DNA of 64,000 bases from Fimenecus sp052298855 (GTDB taxonomy: Bacteria > Bacillota > Clostridia > Oscillospirales > Acutalibacteraceae): positions 1 through 64,000 of the forward strand of contig DAVZXP010000008.1 of the NCBI GenBank assembly GCA_052298855.1. Direction: 5' to 3'. Made by a program: the position numbers and the translations under genes. The notes beneath the pieces were generated by a model. The model made no database searches. It was not told where the DNA came from and saw nothing but the letters and a program-made list of their open reading frames with translations. The stretch's first letter is position 1. Each line of letters begins with the position of its first letter. Positions 26,701 to 35,793 of the stretch are shown here, in pieces.

Positions 26701-28575
26701 TTACACCTCCATAATAATAGGCAAAACCATAGGACTGCGCCTTGTGGTCTGATAAATATGCTTTGAAACCGCATCACGAAGTCTGTTTTTTATCGTTCCG
26801 TGATCGGTAATTCTGTCATACATACAATCAGCAACAACGTCCTCGCAAAGCCGTCTTGTCTGATCAAGCATTTGCTCGGACTCTCTGACATATACGAAGC
26901 CTCTTGTTATAACCTCAGGACCCGATACAACGTCGCCCGTTGCTCCGTCCATTGACAATACAATTATAACAATTCCGTCCTCTGCAAGCTTTGTTCTGTC
27001 CCTCAAAACAACGCTTCCGACATCGCCGACGCCCGTTCCGTCAACAAAGACCATACCCGAGGTAACTTCGCCCGAAACCTTGATTGCTTTCTCCGAAACC
27101 TCGATAGTTTTACCGTTATCTGCTATGATTATGTTGCTCGGCTCAATTCCCATTGAGCTTGCCAATGAAGCATGCTTTCTCAGATGCTTCTGCTCGCCGT
27201 GAACGGGAATGAAATATTTCGGCTTTGTAAGACTCATCATAATTTTAAGCTCTTCCTGACAAGCGTGTCCCGAAACATGAACCTCGTACATTCTCTCATA
27301 GACGACCTCTGCGCCCTGTTTCAAAAGTTCGTCGACGACCTTGCCGACCATTTTTTCATTACCGGGGATAGGCGTTGCCGATATAATTACATAGTCATTA
27401 GGTCCTATATCGACCTTTCTATGCTCGGAAAATGCCATTCTGTAAAGAGCCGACATAGGCTCGCCCTGACTGCCCGTCGTAACAACTACCATTTTATCCG
27501 ACGGGTATCTGTTTATCTGATCAATGCCTACAAGTATCCCCTCGGGGATTTTTATATAGCCGAGTTCAGCGGCAATGGTAACGACATTTTCAAGGCTTCT
27601 TCCCGAAAGCGCTACTTTTCTGCCGAGTTTTTCTGCGGTATCGATAATCTGCTGTACTCTGTGAATATTTGAAGCAAAGGTCGCAACGATAAGGCGTTTA
27701 CCGTTTGCCTTTGCAAAAAGAGTTCCGAAGGTTTCGCCAACCTTGCTTTCGGACTCCGTAAAGCCGGGCTTTGCAGCATTCGTCGAATCCGACAAAAGAC
27801 ACAAAACGCCCTCGTTTCCGAGCTCTCCGAGCCTCGGCAGGTCAATTACGCCGCCGTCAATCGGTGTTGTATCAATCTTAAAGTCGCCCGTCTGAATTAC
27901 CACGCCGGCAGGCGATTTGATTGCAAGCGCAACAGCGTCGGGAATTGAGTGGTTGACGTGAATAAGCTCAACCTCAAAGCAACCGAGGCTTACCTTGTCC
28001 CCCGGGTTTACTACATTAAGCTTTGCCTTGTCGAGAAGCTTATGCTCCTTTAGCTTGCCCTCAATAAGTCCTATCGTCAGGCGTGTAGAATAAACGGGAA
28101 CATTCATCTCCTTGAGAAGATATGCAAGTCCGCCGATATGATCCTCGTGTCCGTGAGTTATAAAAATACCCTTTATCTTATCGGCATTCTGCACCGCATA
28201 GGTAAAATCTGGTATTACAAGGTCAACACCGAGCATATCGGGGTCGGGGAACGCAAGTCCGCAATCGACAAGTATCATATCGCCCTGACATTCATAGAGC
28301 GTCATATTCTTGCCGACCTCGTTAAGTCCGCCGAGGAAGGTAATGTTTATCGGCGTATTGTTCTTCTTAGTTCTCTTTTTTCCCTTTTGATTTTGAGAGG
28401 GCTTCCTTGTGTAATTTTTGCCCTTGCTCTGTGTTTTTTGAATTGTTTTCTTCTTGCCGTCCGAATTTTTCGGATAGCTTTTTTTGCCCTGTGCCGCAGC
28501 TGTGTCCGAAGTTTTACGCTTCGTTTTATTCTGCGGAGCTTTTGGCTTGTTTTCATTCTTTTTTAAGTTTGCCAT
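26701..28575 (-). CDS. rnj: Ribonuclease J
   Basis: A metallo-beta-lactamase-fold 5'-3' exo- and endoribonuclease for rRNA maturation and mRNA decay. The zinc motif HGHEDH is at residues 141-146, with the beta-CASP domain and the C-terminal domain behind it. Total length is 624, against about 555 for typical members. The excess is an N-terminal extension of about 74 residues, very rich in Lys, Gln, Asn and Thr and probably disordered and RNA-binding. The final codons contain the Shine-Dalgarno site for the DHH phosphodiesterase. Confidence 0.94.
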   Translation of the reverse strand: MANLKKNENKPKAPQNKTKRKTSDTAAAQGKKSYPKNSDGKKKTIQKTQSKGKNYTRKPSQNQKGKKRTKKNNTPINITFLGGLNEVGKNMTLYECQGDMILVDCGLAFPDPDMLGVDLVIPDFTYAVQNADKIKGIFITHGHEDHIGGLAYLLKEMNVPVYSTRLTIGLIEGKLKEHKLLDKAKLNVVNPGDKVSLGCFEVELIHVNHSIPDAVALAIKSPAGVVIQTGDFKIDTTPIDGGVIDLPRLGELGNEGVLCLLSDSTNAAKPGFTESESKVGETFGTLFAKANGKRLIVATFASNIHRVQQIIDTAEKLGRKVALSGRSLENVVTIAAELGYIKIPEGILVGIDQINRYPSDKMVVVTTGSQGEPMSALYRMAFSEHRKVDIGPNDYVIISATPIPGNEKMVGKVVDELLKQGAEVVYERMYEVHVSGHACQEELKIMMSLTKPKYFIPVHGEQKHLRKHASLASSMGIEPSNIIIADNGKTIEVSEKAIKVSGEVTSGMVFVDGTGVGDVGSVVLRDRTKLAEDGIVIIVLSMDGATGDVVSGPEVITRGFVYVRESEQMLDQTRRLCEDVVADCMYDRITDHGTIKNRLRDAVSKHIYQTTRRSPMVLPIIMEV

Positions 28576-28660
28576 TTGTAATCTCCTGTACTTTTTACAA
28601 ATTAAAATATATAATCACGATGTTTTTTAAGACATACTTATAGATTATAATATAATACTA

Positions 28661-29848
28661 TTATTTGCCGTTTGTGTCAATGCTTTGGTCGATAAAACGC
28701 TCCATAGTAATATCGCAAATTTCCTTCGAAAATTCATAATTTGCGGCTTCCGACATAATGTGAATTTTGTTACCCGTCCTCGACGGTGTGACTGTCGCCC
28801 TGCCATTTGGATAATTTAAAATTGCAACGCCGTCCTTGATGGCAATTCCGTGCTTTTCGCACTCACGGCTAAAACTTGAAGCGTCGAACTGACTATCCGT
28901 TATTTTCCTCGAAACGTAAAAATCGGGAAGTTCGCTTGAGAGCTTAGCAACGCTTTTTCCCGTGTCGCATATTACCCAAAGAAGTTTTATTGCCGCAAAA
29001 AGCCCATCGGTTAAAAATGTACAATTATCAACCACCCGTTGAATATCGGCAGACATTTTCGTATCAAAAAGAGAATATCTGTACACCTTTGCGCCCTCTT
29101 TTTCGGCGATTTCAGACAAAATAAACGGTGCATTAAACGGCAATGCAATATCGTTGCCGATTTGAGCCTCATACTTTACCAAAATCGCAGAAATTCTGTC
29201 AAAGCCGAGCCAACCGCAATCCCTGTGGAAAACAGAAAGCGATTTTCCGTCGTTGTTGATTTTCAACGTCATTTCATCGCCCTGACGACATTCAAGACGA
29301 TAAAGACAGTCCTCCATAAGCGAGGATATTTTGTCGTTTCGACATTTTACAAAGCAAGATATATTTTTGAGTTTTCCCTGTGCCTGTCGCAAAAGCTGCC
29401 TTAGATACATCATACCCACACCGTGCATTTCGGAAATTTCTCCGCAAGGTTTAGATTCAATTTCAACAAAATTTCTATTATTCAAATATCCCTCAATTTC
29501 GCTTTGAGCGTTTATTGAAATCGGCAAACCGTTTCCGCCGCAAATTCTGATAACCGTTTGGGCATTCTTTCGGCTTATGAAAATTCCCGAGTCCAAGGAG
29601 CAAAATTTAACAAGATATTGAAATTGCGCATAAAAACTCTCTCCGAAATCCCACACTCTGCTCGATGCTGACGAAAGTGCACCCATAATCGAATATGCCG
29701 CCGATTTTGCAGCTCTGCTGCCGTCTGTGGCAATCCCCGTCTTTCCCCCGATACTGCTTAATCCAACGGCTCTGCCGATAGTTGAAGCGTAATTTGCGTA
29801 AAGCTTATCACCTTTACATATAAAACTGCTGTTATCAAAGTCCGTCAT
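28661..29848 (-). CDS. Degenerate phosphohexomutase-like protein, probably non-catalytic
   Basis: A 395-residue protein with the outline of phosphoglucomutase/phosphomannomutase. The segment GIATDGSRAAKSAAY (38-52) corresponds to the family's VVGRDTR region, and GNGLPIS (105-111) follows the active-site loop. APFILSEIAEKEGAKVYR (240-257) and a C-terminal YPNGRATVTPSRTGNK (346-361) match other family positions. The catalytic TASHNP loop is replaced by SRKNAQ (92-97). The DGDxDR metal loop is reduced to GDEMTLKI (190-197), and no GEESG sugar loop is seen. Phosphate-loop RPSGTEP has become TPSRTGN. The start at 29848 follows AGGGGGA; ATG 29869 is an alternative. It is probably a pseudoenzyme and its role is unknown. 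Confidence 0.75.
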   Translation of the reverse strand: MTDFDNSSFICKGDKLYANYASTIGRAVGLSSIGGKTGIATDGSRAAKSAAYSIMGALSSASSRVWDFGESFYAQFQYLVKFCSLDSGIFISRKNAQTVIRICGGNGLPISINAQSEIEGYLNNRNFVEIESKPCGEISEMHGVGMMYLRQLLRQAQGKLKNISCFVKCRNDKISSLMEDCLYRLECRQGDEMTLKINNDGKSLSVFHRDCGWLGFDRISAILVKYEAQIGNDIALPFNAPFILSEIAEKEGAKVYRYSLFDTKMSADIQRVVDNCTFLTDGLFAAIKLLWVICDTGKSVAKLSSELPDFYVSRKITDSQFDASSFSRECEKHGIAIKDGVAILNYPNGRATVTPSRTGNKIHIMSEAANYEFSKEICDITMERFIDQSIDTNGK

Positions 29849-29920
29849 AGCTTTTCCCCCTGTTTTCATATAGTTTTTACTATATTGTTGACTGCATGAC
29901 CCTTTTATAATCTTTACCTG

Positions 29921-29949
29921 TTGTAAAATGGGGAAAACAATGGTAGAAT
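29921..29949 (+). promoter_or_regulatory. rnhA promoter
   Basis: TTGTAA, 17 bp, TAGAAT on the plus strand, about 70 bp before the rnhA start. Confidence 0.5.
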
Positions 29950-30019
29950 TACAGATATATTTTATAAAAAAGCGCGTACTGTTTTTGAAACGTACCGCAT
30001 TTGATTTTGAGGTGTAAAA

Positions 30020-30466
30020 ATGAGTCCTAAGCCTTTTGTTGAAATGTTTACAGACGGAGCCTGTTCGGGCAACCCCGGTCCCGGCGGTTGGGGTACTGTT
30101 TTAAGATGCAACGGAAAAGAAAAGGAGATGTCGGGCGGTGAGGCGCAAACGACCAACAACCGTATGGAGCTGACAGCCGTTATTGAGGGCTTGAAAGCAC
30201 TTAAATGTCCCTGTGACGTAAAGCTCACAACCGACTCCAAATATGTCGGCGATGCGATAAAGCTCGGCTGGGCAAGGTCTTGGAGGGCTAACGGTTGGAA
30301 AAAGAGCGACAAAAAGCCTGCTCTCAATGCCGATCTTTGGGAAGAGCTGTTAACCCTGCTTGATATTCACAACGTCGAAATTGTTTGGGTAAAAGGGCAC
30401 GCAGGTCATCCCGAAAACGAACGCTGCGACACGCTCGCCGTGATACAATCTAAAAAATTTCAATAA
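30020..30466 (+). CDS. rnhA: Ribonuclease HI
   Basis: A 148-residue endonuclease that removes RNA from RNA-DNA hybrids. The catalytic carboxylates are seen in FTDGACSGNPGPGG, RMELTAVIEGL, TDSKYV and ERCDTLA, in the right order, and a conserved HAGHPENE loop carries the His. Length is standard and no hybrid-binding domain is added. It is transcribed away from the phosphohexomutase-like gene. GAGG before the ATG serves as a ribosome site. Confidence 0.95.
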   Translation: MSPKPFVEMFTDGACSGNPGPGGWGTVLRCNGKEKEMSGGEAQTTNNRMELTAVIEGLKALKCPCDVKLTTDSKYVGDAIKLGWARSWRANGWKKSDKKPALNADLWEELLTLLDIHNVEIVWVKGHAGHPENERCDTLAVIQSKKFQ

Positions 30467-30491
30467 TATTGCGTTAACGCACAAATTTTTA

Positions 30492-30521
30492 TTGATTTTA
30501 TTAGTTTTTATGTGCTAAAAT
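30492..30521 (+). promoter_or_regulatory. Promoter of the sugar symporter
   Basis: TTGATT at 30492-30497, 18 bp, and TAAAAT at 30516-30521 with an extended TGTG, similar in form to the nfnA promoter. Confidence 0.5.
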
Positions 30522-30569
30522 ACTATTATATTCGTCTGCGTGTCAGACACAATGTTAGGATGTGATTTT

Positions 30570-32108
30570 TTGGCAACCTCTGAAGTTATTGAAACAACCG
30601 AAACCGAGCTTGAGAACGAAGTCGAAAAAGAAATTGAAAAAGCCTCGGCAGGCAACAGAAGATACCTCAAGCCGAGCGAAATAGTAGCTTTTCTTTTAAC
30701 AACATTCGGTCAGAAAAACCTGAGCCAATTCGTTGACTCGTACAGGCAATTCTTTATGATTAGCTTCTTGGGCATATCGGGTAAGGCTTACGGACTTATT
30801 GTTTTCTTCGAGTCCATATACGATGCGCTTGACGACTCACTCTCCGGTCTTATCATTGACAGAACAAGAACACGTTGGGGCAGACTTCGCCCTTATATGA
30901 TTATTACCGTCCCCATTTGGGCAATTTCGACAATGATGCTGTTTACTACGCCCTCTTTCCTTTCGGGACAGACGCAAAAAATCGTATGGGCTATAATCTC
31001 CATTTTCGCATATAACCTCGGAATGTCCTACTTCGGTGCATGGAACATTTTGCTTTACAATATCACTCCGAACATTAAAGAGCGTGACAACCTTATCGCA
31101 ACCTCAAAGTTCTTTGAACTTTTCGGCGTATGGGTTCCCTCACTTCTCCCTATATTTATCTCACTTACCAAAGGTAAGGTAGGTATGCAGAGCATATATA
31201 CCTCCTTTGCAATTGTAATGGTTGCTGTCGCTTCCGTTACTGCGATTTACGGCTTCTTTGCAATGCGTGAAAGAGTTCCGCTTGCTTCCCGTGAGCAAAT
31301 GCAGGAAATCGGTATTCTCGAATCCTTCAAAAATGCCTTTAAGAATAAACCGATGTTTATTTCGGTTATCGCAAACTTCTTTAACGGCTTTAAGAGCGTC
31401 GGTGCTTCAACCGAAAGCTTCTTCTGGCTTCATAACACAGGAAGCCTTTTTCACGGAACGCTTGCAGGTCTTTTCACGGGACTTCCGAACTACATAGTCA
31501 CTCCCTTAACTCCCAAGCTTATCCGTAAATTCGGTGCAAGAAATACGGCACTCGGCGCAGGTGTTTTCGGCGGTGTTGCATATACTCTTATGTTTATAAT
31601 CGGCTACAAACCGTTCGGAAGCTACGACGAAACACTCCCCTGCGTGCTCAATATGATTTACATAACGCTTATGCTTACAATTTGCGGACTTCCAAACTGC
31701 GTAATCCGTGTTTGTCAGGCTGTTTTGCAGGGCGACGTTTACGATTACAGCGAATGGAAATACGGCGTTCGTAACGAGGCGCTTGTTCAGACGGTTACAA
31801 ACTATTTCGGAAAGCTCGCAAATGCGGTTACGGGACTTCTTTCGGGTCTTGTAATTACACTTGTCGGATATGTTGCTCATAAGGATGCACTCGGCGACGT
31901 GATCCGTGAAACTAATCCGACAGTCCTCAGAGGCTTCTTTGCGGTATTTGCTCTTATGCCTGCTATCGCAAGATTTTTGTTCGGTATTTCGTGGATATTC
32001 TTCCCCGTTCACGGCGAGTTCAAGGAAAAGATGCTTGCCGACCTTGAGGAAAGAAGAGCGCAGAGAGTAAACGAGCTCGAAGCTTCCGACGAAAAGACAG
32101 AGGAATAA
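30570..32108 (+). CDS. GPH-family sugar:cation symporter
   Basis: A 512-residue MFS-type membrane transporter of the glycoside-pentoside-hexuronide family (MelB/UidB/XylP-like). About 12 hydrophobic helices are visible. The signature DALDDSLSGLIIDRTRTRWGRLRP lies in the loop after TM2, with the sodium-site acidic residues in DALDD. An acidic N-terminal extension of about 30 residues is unusual. The TTG at 30570 is preferred as start because AGGATGTG precedes it; ATG 30552 and GTG 30540 lack a ribosome site. The substrate is unknown; the glucuronate isomerase gene 1.4 kb away makes a glucuronide plausible but does not prove it. Confidence 0.88.
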   Translation: MATSEVIETTETELENEVEKEIEKASAGNRRYLKPSEIVAFLLTTFGQKNLSQFVDSYRQFFMISFLGISGKAYGLIVFFESIYDALDDSLSGLIIDRTRTRWGRLRPYMIITVPIWAISTMMLFTTPSFLSGQTQKIVWAIISIFAYNLGMSYFGAWNILLYNITPNIKERDNLIATSKFFELFGVWVPSLLPIFISLTKGKVGMQSIYTSFAIVMVAVASVTAIYGFFAMRERVPLASREQMQEIGILESFKNAFKNKPMFISVIANFFNGFKSVGASTESFFWLHNTGSLFHGTLAGLFTGLPNYIVTPLTPKLIRKFGARNTALGAGVFGGVAYTLMFIIGYKPFGSYDETLPCVLNMIYITLMLTICGLPNCVIRVCQAVLQGDVYDYSEWKYGVRNEALVQTVTNYFGKLANAVTGLLSGLVITLVGYVAHKDALGDVIRETNPTVLRGFFAVFALMPAIARFLFGISWIFFPVHGEFKEKMLADLEERRAQRVNELEASDEKTEE

Positions 32109-32138
32109 AATTCAATTAAATATTAGATTAGACTAAAT

Positions 32139-32169
32139 TAAAAACGCTCACATTTCGTGAGCGTTTTTT
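32139..32169 (+). terminator. Symporter terminator
   Basis: AAAACGCTCA and TGAGCGTTTT form a perfect stem followed by TTTTTT, about 30 bp past the stop. Confidence 0.9.
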
Positions 32170-32215
32170 GTTATGCTTTTGTAAAGCCAAATTGGAATAT
32201 GATAATTTTTGGCTG

Positions 32216-32650
32216 AAACGACGACGTGGTAGGGCGGTGGCTTGCTGCCGCCGTTAGATTGTCGCTTATATAAAAATCCGCAAAAGTTGGTAGCGACAGC
32301 GAGCCGTTGTGAGGGCGTTTACAACCGAACAGGTGAGCCGAGCGTGATTTTTGCGGAAGAGGCGGAGTTGCATAGTGAGTGAGAAACAGCAAAAGGCTGT
32401 TGCGAACGATACGAAGCAAACGACGACGAACCGTAGGGACAACCCTTGCGGTCGCCTGCCAATTCATAGCAAATTAAAAACGGGCGAACACAGTTCGCCC
32501 CTACGATATAATATAAAAATATAATTGTTTGTAACCGTTGATTTTATATGATTTTATAAAAATCCCTCAGTCATTTTTTGTTCCAAAAAACGACAGCTCC
32601 CTTTACAAGGGAGCCTTTGTCGGACAGGGGCGAGCCCTGTCCCTACGGTT
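32216..32650. repeat. Intergenic repeat island 3
   Basis: About 490 bp without a supported gene. From left: a 39-bp segment identical to 16452-16490 (32216-32254), a long imperfect palindromic stretch (32275-32380), and a 42-bp segment (32387-32428) matching 16421-16462 with three differences. A bounded unit (32431-32506) follows whose left half resembles the GGACAACC type and whose right half is the GGGCGAAC type. A CCTCAGTCATTTTT module follows with its GCTCCCTT hairpin (32566-32614), like 63-113. Last is a half unit GGACAGGG...CCCTACGG (32622-32648). Confidence 0.8.
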
Positions 32651-32659
32651 CAATATTTT

Positions 32660-33475
32660 TCAATTTACATATTCCTCGACTGCTCTTGCAAGTCCGTCAT
32701 TGGCATTGCTGTCGGCTTGATAATTTGCGACATTTTTAATCTCATCAATCGCATTTCCCATAGCAAAAGAATATTTTGCGAATTTCAGCATCTCATAATC
32801 ATTCATTGCGTCGCCAAATGCCATAACATTACTCTTATCAACGCCGATTTTCCTACAAAAGCCGTCAAGTGCCGTGCCTTTATTAACATTTGGTGCGGTT
32901 ATTTCGATTTCATCGGGCAGGGACGACGTAATATAAAGCTGACGCTTCTCAAATTCGGGAATCAACTGACTTTTATGCTCATCACTCACGCTGTAAAGTG
33001 CGATTATCTCGGCACATTCACCCTTCAAATCGCTTGTAAGCTTATCCGAAGCCACCGAAAGTCGTGTAAATTCATTAAGAAAATCCTGCGGAAGTCCGTG
33101 ATTTACATAATATCCCGTCTTGTCGTTTTGGAGAAAAATTTTGCCGTCAACATAAAGATTATAATAAATCGGGAAGCTGTCAAGCAAAGTGAGGATTTCC
33201 TCTGTGTGCTCCGCCGAAATGCAATTTTTGTATATATTCTTTCTTGCATTCCTGTCGAAAACCGCTGCACCGTTTGAGTAAATCACATAATCCACGAACG
33301 GTACCTGCGAGGTTACATTGTCGGTAAACGTAAGAGTTCTGCCCGTTGCGATTGCGATTTTAACACCGTTATTATGCGCCGTTTTCAACGCATTTTTAGT
33401 GCGTTCGCTCACGGTCTGATGGTCGGGCGACATAAGCGTACCGTCAAGGTCTGTTACAATTAGTTTTACTGCCAT
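32660..33475 (-). CDS. Cof-type HAD family phosphatase
   Basis: A 271-residue haloacid dehalogenase-like hydrolase of the Cof/YbjI subgroup. Motif I is VTDLDGTL (residues 7-14), with the two Asp nucleophile residues. Motif II is IATGRT. An alpha/beta cap of type C2B occupies the middle, and motif III/IV reads NKGTALDGF and AFGDAMNDYEML. Such enzymes dephosphorylate sugar phosphates, FMN or pyridoxal phosphate with overlapping specificity. It ends 13 bp before uxaC in the direction of transcription, so it is probably co-transcribed with it. Confidence 0.9.
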   Translation of the reverse strand: MAVKLIVTDLDGTLMSPDHQTVSERTKNALKTAHNNGVKIAIATGRTLTFTDNVTSQVPFVDYVIYSNGAAVFDRNARKNIYKNCISAEHTEEILTLLDSFPIYYNLYVDGKIFLQNDKTGYYVNHGLPQDFLNEFTRLSVASDKLTSDLKGECAEIIALYSVSDEHKSQLIPEFEKRQLYITSSLPDEIEITAPNVNKGTALDGFCRKIGVDKSNVMAFGDAMNDYEMLKFAKYSFAMGNAIDEIKNVANYQADSNANDGLARAVEEYVN

Positions 33476-33487
33476 TATATTCTCCGA

Positions 33488-34894
33488 TTATATTTTTAAG
33501 CCAAAATATTTTTTTGCATTATTAAAGGAAATATCCTCCACGACCTGCGACAAGAACTTAATATCCTCGGGATATTTGCCGTCCTCGACCCATTCGCCGA
33601 TAAGCTCACAAAGTATTCTTCTGAAATACTCGTGGCGAGGATAGGACAAAAAGCTTCTTGAGTCGGTTATCATTCCGACAAATCTCGAAAGCACGCCGAG
33701 GTTTGCAAGGTCGGTCAGTTGACGGCGCATACCGTCGTAGTTGTCGTTGAACCACCACGCAGAGCCGAATTGAATTTTCGAGGCAGCCTCGTCCGTCTGG
33801 AAATTGCCGAGCATTGTGCCGAGCACGACATTATCCTTAGGATTGAGCGTAAAGAGGACTGTTTTCGGAAGCTTGCCCAATTTTGCAAGCGAATCCAAAA
33901 AGCGTGAAAGACCTGCCGCAATTTCTCTATCATCAACCGAGTCAAAGCCCGTATCTGCGCCTAATTTTTGGAACATTTTTGTATTGTTATTGCGAAGTGC
34001 GCCGATATGAAGCTCCATTGCCCAACCTTTTTCAGCGTAATTTTCGCCGAGGAAGCCTAAAAGAGCCGTCTTGTACTTGTCAAGCTCAAGCTCCGAAAGC
34101 GGCTTGCCGTCAACGCCCTTTTTGAAAATCTGCTCAAGCTCACGGGAGTTTGAAGTAACGCACGGAATATAACTCAATGCGTGGTCAGCCGCACGGCAAC
34201 CCATTTTATCAAAAAAGTCTATTCGCTGTGCAAGAACTGCTTTAAGCTCCGCAAAGGATGAAATTTCCCTGCCCGCAGTCTTTTCCATTGCCGCAAGCCA
34301 CGGGATAAACTCTGCCTTTTCAATCGCAAGAGCCTTGTCGGGACGGAAAGCAGGCAAAACCTTGCATTTGAAATTCTTATCTTTTTTAAGCTTTTCGTGA
34401 TATTCAAGAGTGTCCGACGGATCGTCGGTCGTGCATACGCAAATGACATTTGATTTTTCAATCAGCTCACGGGGAGTGAAGCCGCCTGCCTTGATTTTCT
34501 CGTTGCATCTGCGCCAAACATCCTCGGCGGTAGAGGAAGAAAGCGTCTCATAAACACCGAAATAACGCTGTAGCTCAAGATGCGTCCAATGATAAAGCGG
34601 ATTGCCGATAAGATGCGGCACAACCTCCGCCCATTTCAAGAACTTGTCGTGACCCGACTTTCTGCCGGTAATATATTCCTCCGAAACGCCGAAAGAACGC
34701 ATCGCACGCCACTTGTAGTGGTCGCCGCCGAGCCAAAGCTCCGCAATATCCCGAGGCGCATTATTTTCGTAAATCTCCTTTGGGGAAAGATGGCAATGCC
34801 AATCGAAAATCTGCGTTTTTTCCGCACCCTTTTTATATATTTCCTTTGCCGTTTTTGTAGTGAGCAGGAAATCCTTATCCATAAATTTTTTCAT
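33488..34894 (-). CDS. uxaC: Glucuronate (uronate) isomerase
   Basis: A 468-residue enzyme interconverting D-glucuronate with D-fructuronate and D-galacturonate with D-tagaturonate, the first step of hexuronate breakdown. It has the amidohydrolase-like fold with FDWHCHLSPKEI near residues 30-40 holding the metal-binding His pair. A conserved GDHYKWRAMR segment and the C-terminal SYPRHEYFRRILC segment also fit. The other Ashwell pathway genes (uxaA/B, uxuA/B, kdgK, kdgA) are not in the window. A promoter and AAAGGGG ribosome site lie just upstream. Confidence 0.96.
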   Translation of the reverse strand: MKKFMDKDFLLTTKTAKEIYKKGAEKTQIFDWHCHLSPKEIYENNAPRDIAELWLGGDHYKWRAMRSFGVSEEYITGRKSGHDKFLKWAEVVPHLIGNPLYHWTHLELQRYFGVYETLSSSTAEDVWRRCNEKIKAGGFTPRELIEKSNVICVCTTDDPSDTLEYHEKLKKDKNFKCKVLPAFRPDKALAIEKAEFIPWLAAMEKTAGREISSFAELKAVLAQRIDFFDKMGCRAADHALSYIPCVTSNSRELEQIFKKGVDGKPLSELELDKYKTALLGFLGENYAEKGWAMELHIGALRNNNTKMFQKLGADTGFDSVDDREIAAGLSRFLDSLAKLGKLPKTVLFTLNPKDNVVLGTMLGNFQTDEAASKIQFGSAWWFNDNYDGMRRQLTDLANLGVLSRFVGMITDSRSFLSYPRHEYFRRILCELIGEWVEDGKYPEDIKFLSQVVEDISFNNAKKYFGLKI

Positions 34895-34928
34895 AATCGT
34901 TTCCCCTTTACATTGAGAATATAAGAAT

Positions 34929-34957
34929 ATTTTATCACAGTTAAATTAAAGTGTAAA
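34929..34957 (-). promoter_or_regulatory. uxaC promoter
   Basis: Minus-strand TTTACA (34957-34952), 17 bp, TAAAAT (34934-34929). The remaining plus-strand part of this 389-bp gap to 35283 is AT-rich and contains no supported gene or clear element. Confidence 0.65.
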
Positions 34958-35283
34958 CAATAAATGACATGGAAAATTACCGTTGCAGTCAAAAGGTTTT
35001 TGGTTATATTTTTCAAAGCCGACAGTCCCTCAAAAAACACCTTTAAGCATAAACGCTGTAATATTTTGCCGTACCTCATGGGATTTATTCGGCATTATAG
35101 CTAAGCTGCGGCTGTACAAATTGTGCATCACTCATAAGAATTTTCTATTTCTTAAATATTATTGCTTTTTTCAAACAATTACTATATAGTTGTATTAGGA
35201 TATTAAAATTCAAAACGAAAGAGTGAGTCCGATGTACAGTTCAATTTAATTAAAAACTTATTAAAGTACAAAAGGAGAAAATA

Positions 35284-35724
35284 ATGAACAAGAAAAAGAA
35301 AATATTGACTGCCGTTATTTCCGTATGTTTAATTTTTGTTGCAATATTTGTTGTTGAACTTTTGATTCCGGCAAAGTGGGAAACAAAAGAAATAAGAGCT
35401 GTTTCAAGGGTTGCGGACAACGGCGGACTTGAGTCTTTTCCGGCATACAGTTATTATAAAAACCCCAAGCTTACCGATATTATAAACAGAGCTCAATATC
35501 ACGATATAATGGAGATGAATATAGAGCTTTCCGAAATTTCCGCAGAATTTCTTCACACTGTCGGAGTTGATAAGCCGATTTCATTTAATATTATTTCAAA
35601 TGACAGGACTCATTTTGAATACACAATATCCGATGGCACCGGTAACACCACATGGTTAGTCAGTGTAAATGACGGTTATCTGGAAAGCCATTCGGTATCC
35701 GTAGAGAAAGATTATACTGCGTAA
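35284..35724 (+). CDS. Small membrane-anchored protein of unknown function (first of three)
   Basis: A 146-residue protein with a Lys-rich start (MNKKKKK-type) and one hydrophobic helix at about residues 8-27, probably an uncleaved anchor or signal peptide. The remaining roughly 115 residues would be extracytoplasmic and are rich in Ser, Thr, Asn and Ile. The end is a strand-like region with WLVSVNDG. I recognise no family. AAAGGAG precedes the ATG. It is followed by two more genes of the same plan, and the ends of the first and second proteins look alike in pattern, hinting at old duplication. Confidence 0.75.
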   Translation: MNKKKKILTAVISVCLIFVAIFVVELLIPAKWETKEIRAVSRVADNGGLESFPAYSYYKNPKLTDIINRAQYHDIMEMNIELSEISAEFLHTVGVDKPISFNIISNDRTHFEYTISDGTGNTTWLVSVNDGYLESHSVSVEKDYTA

Positions 35725-35793
35725 AAAATCAATTCGAATTTTCTCGCAATTCAATGAAACATTTCAACTGACACAAGCAAGAAGGAGTATCCT

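Noticed and set aside
26698..26760. Frameshifted or interrupted GdpP N-terminus
   Set aside because: The upstream frame is the intact RNase J gene, and the DHH gene has its own ribosome site and TTG start.
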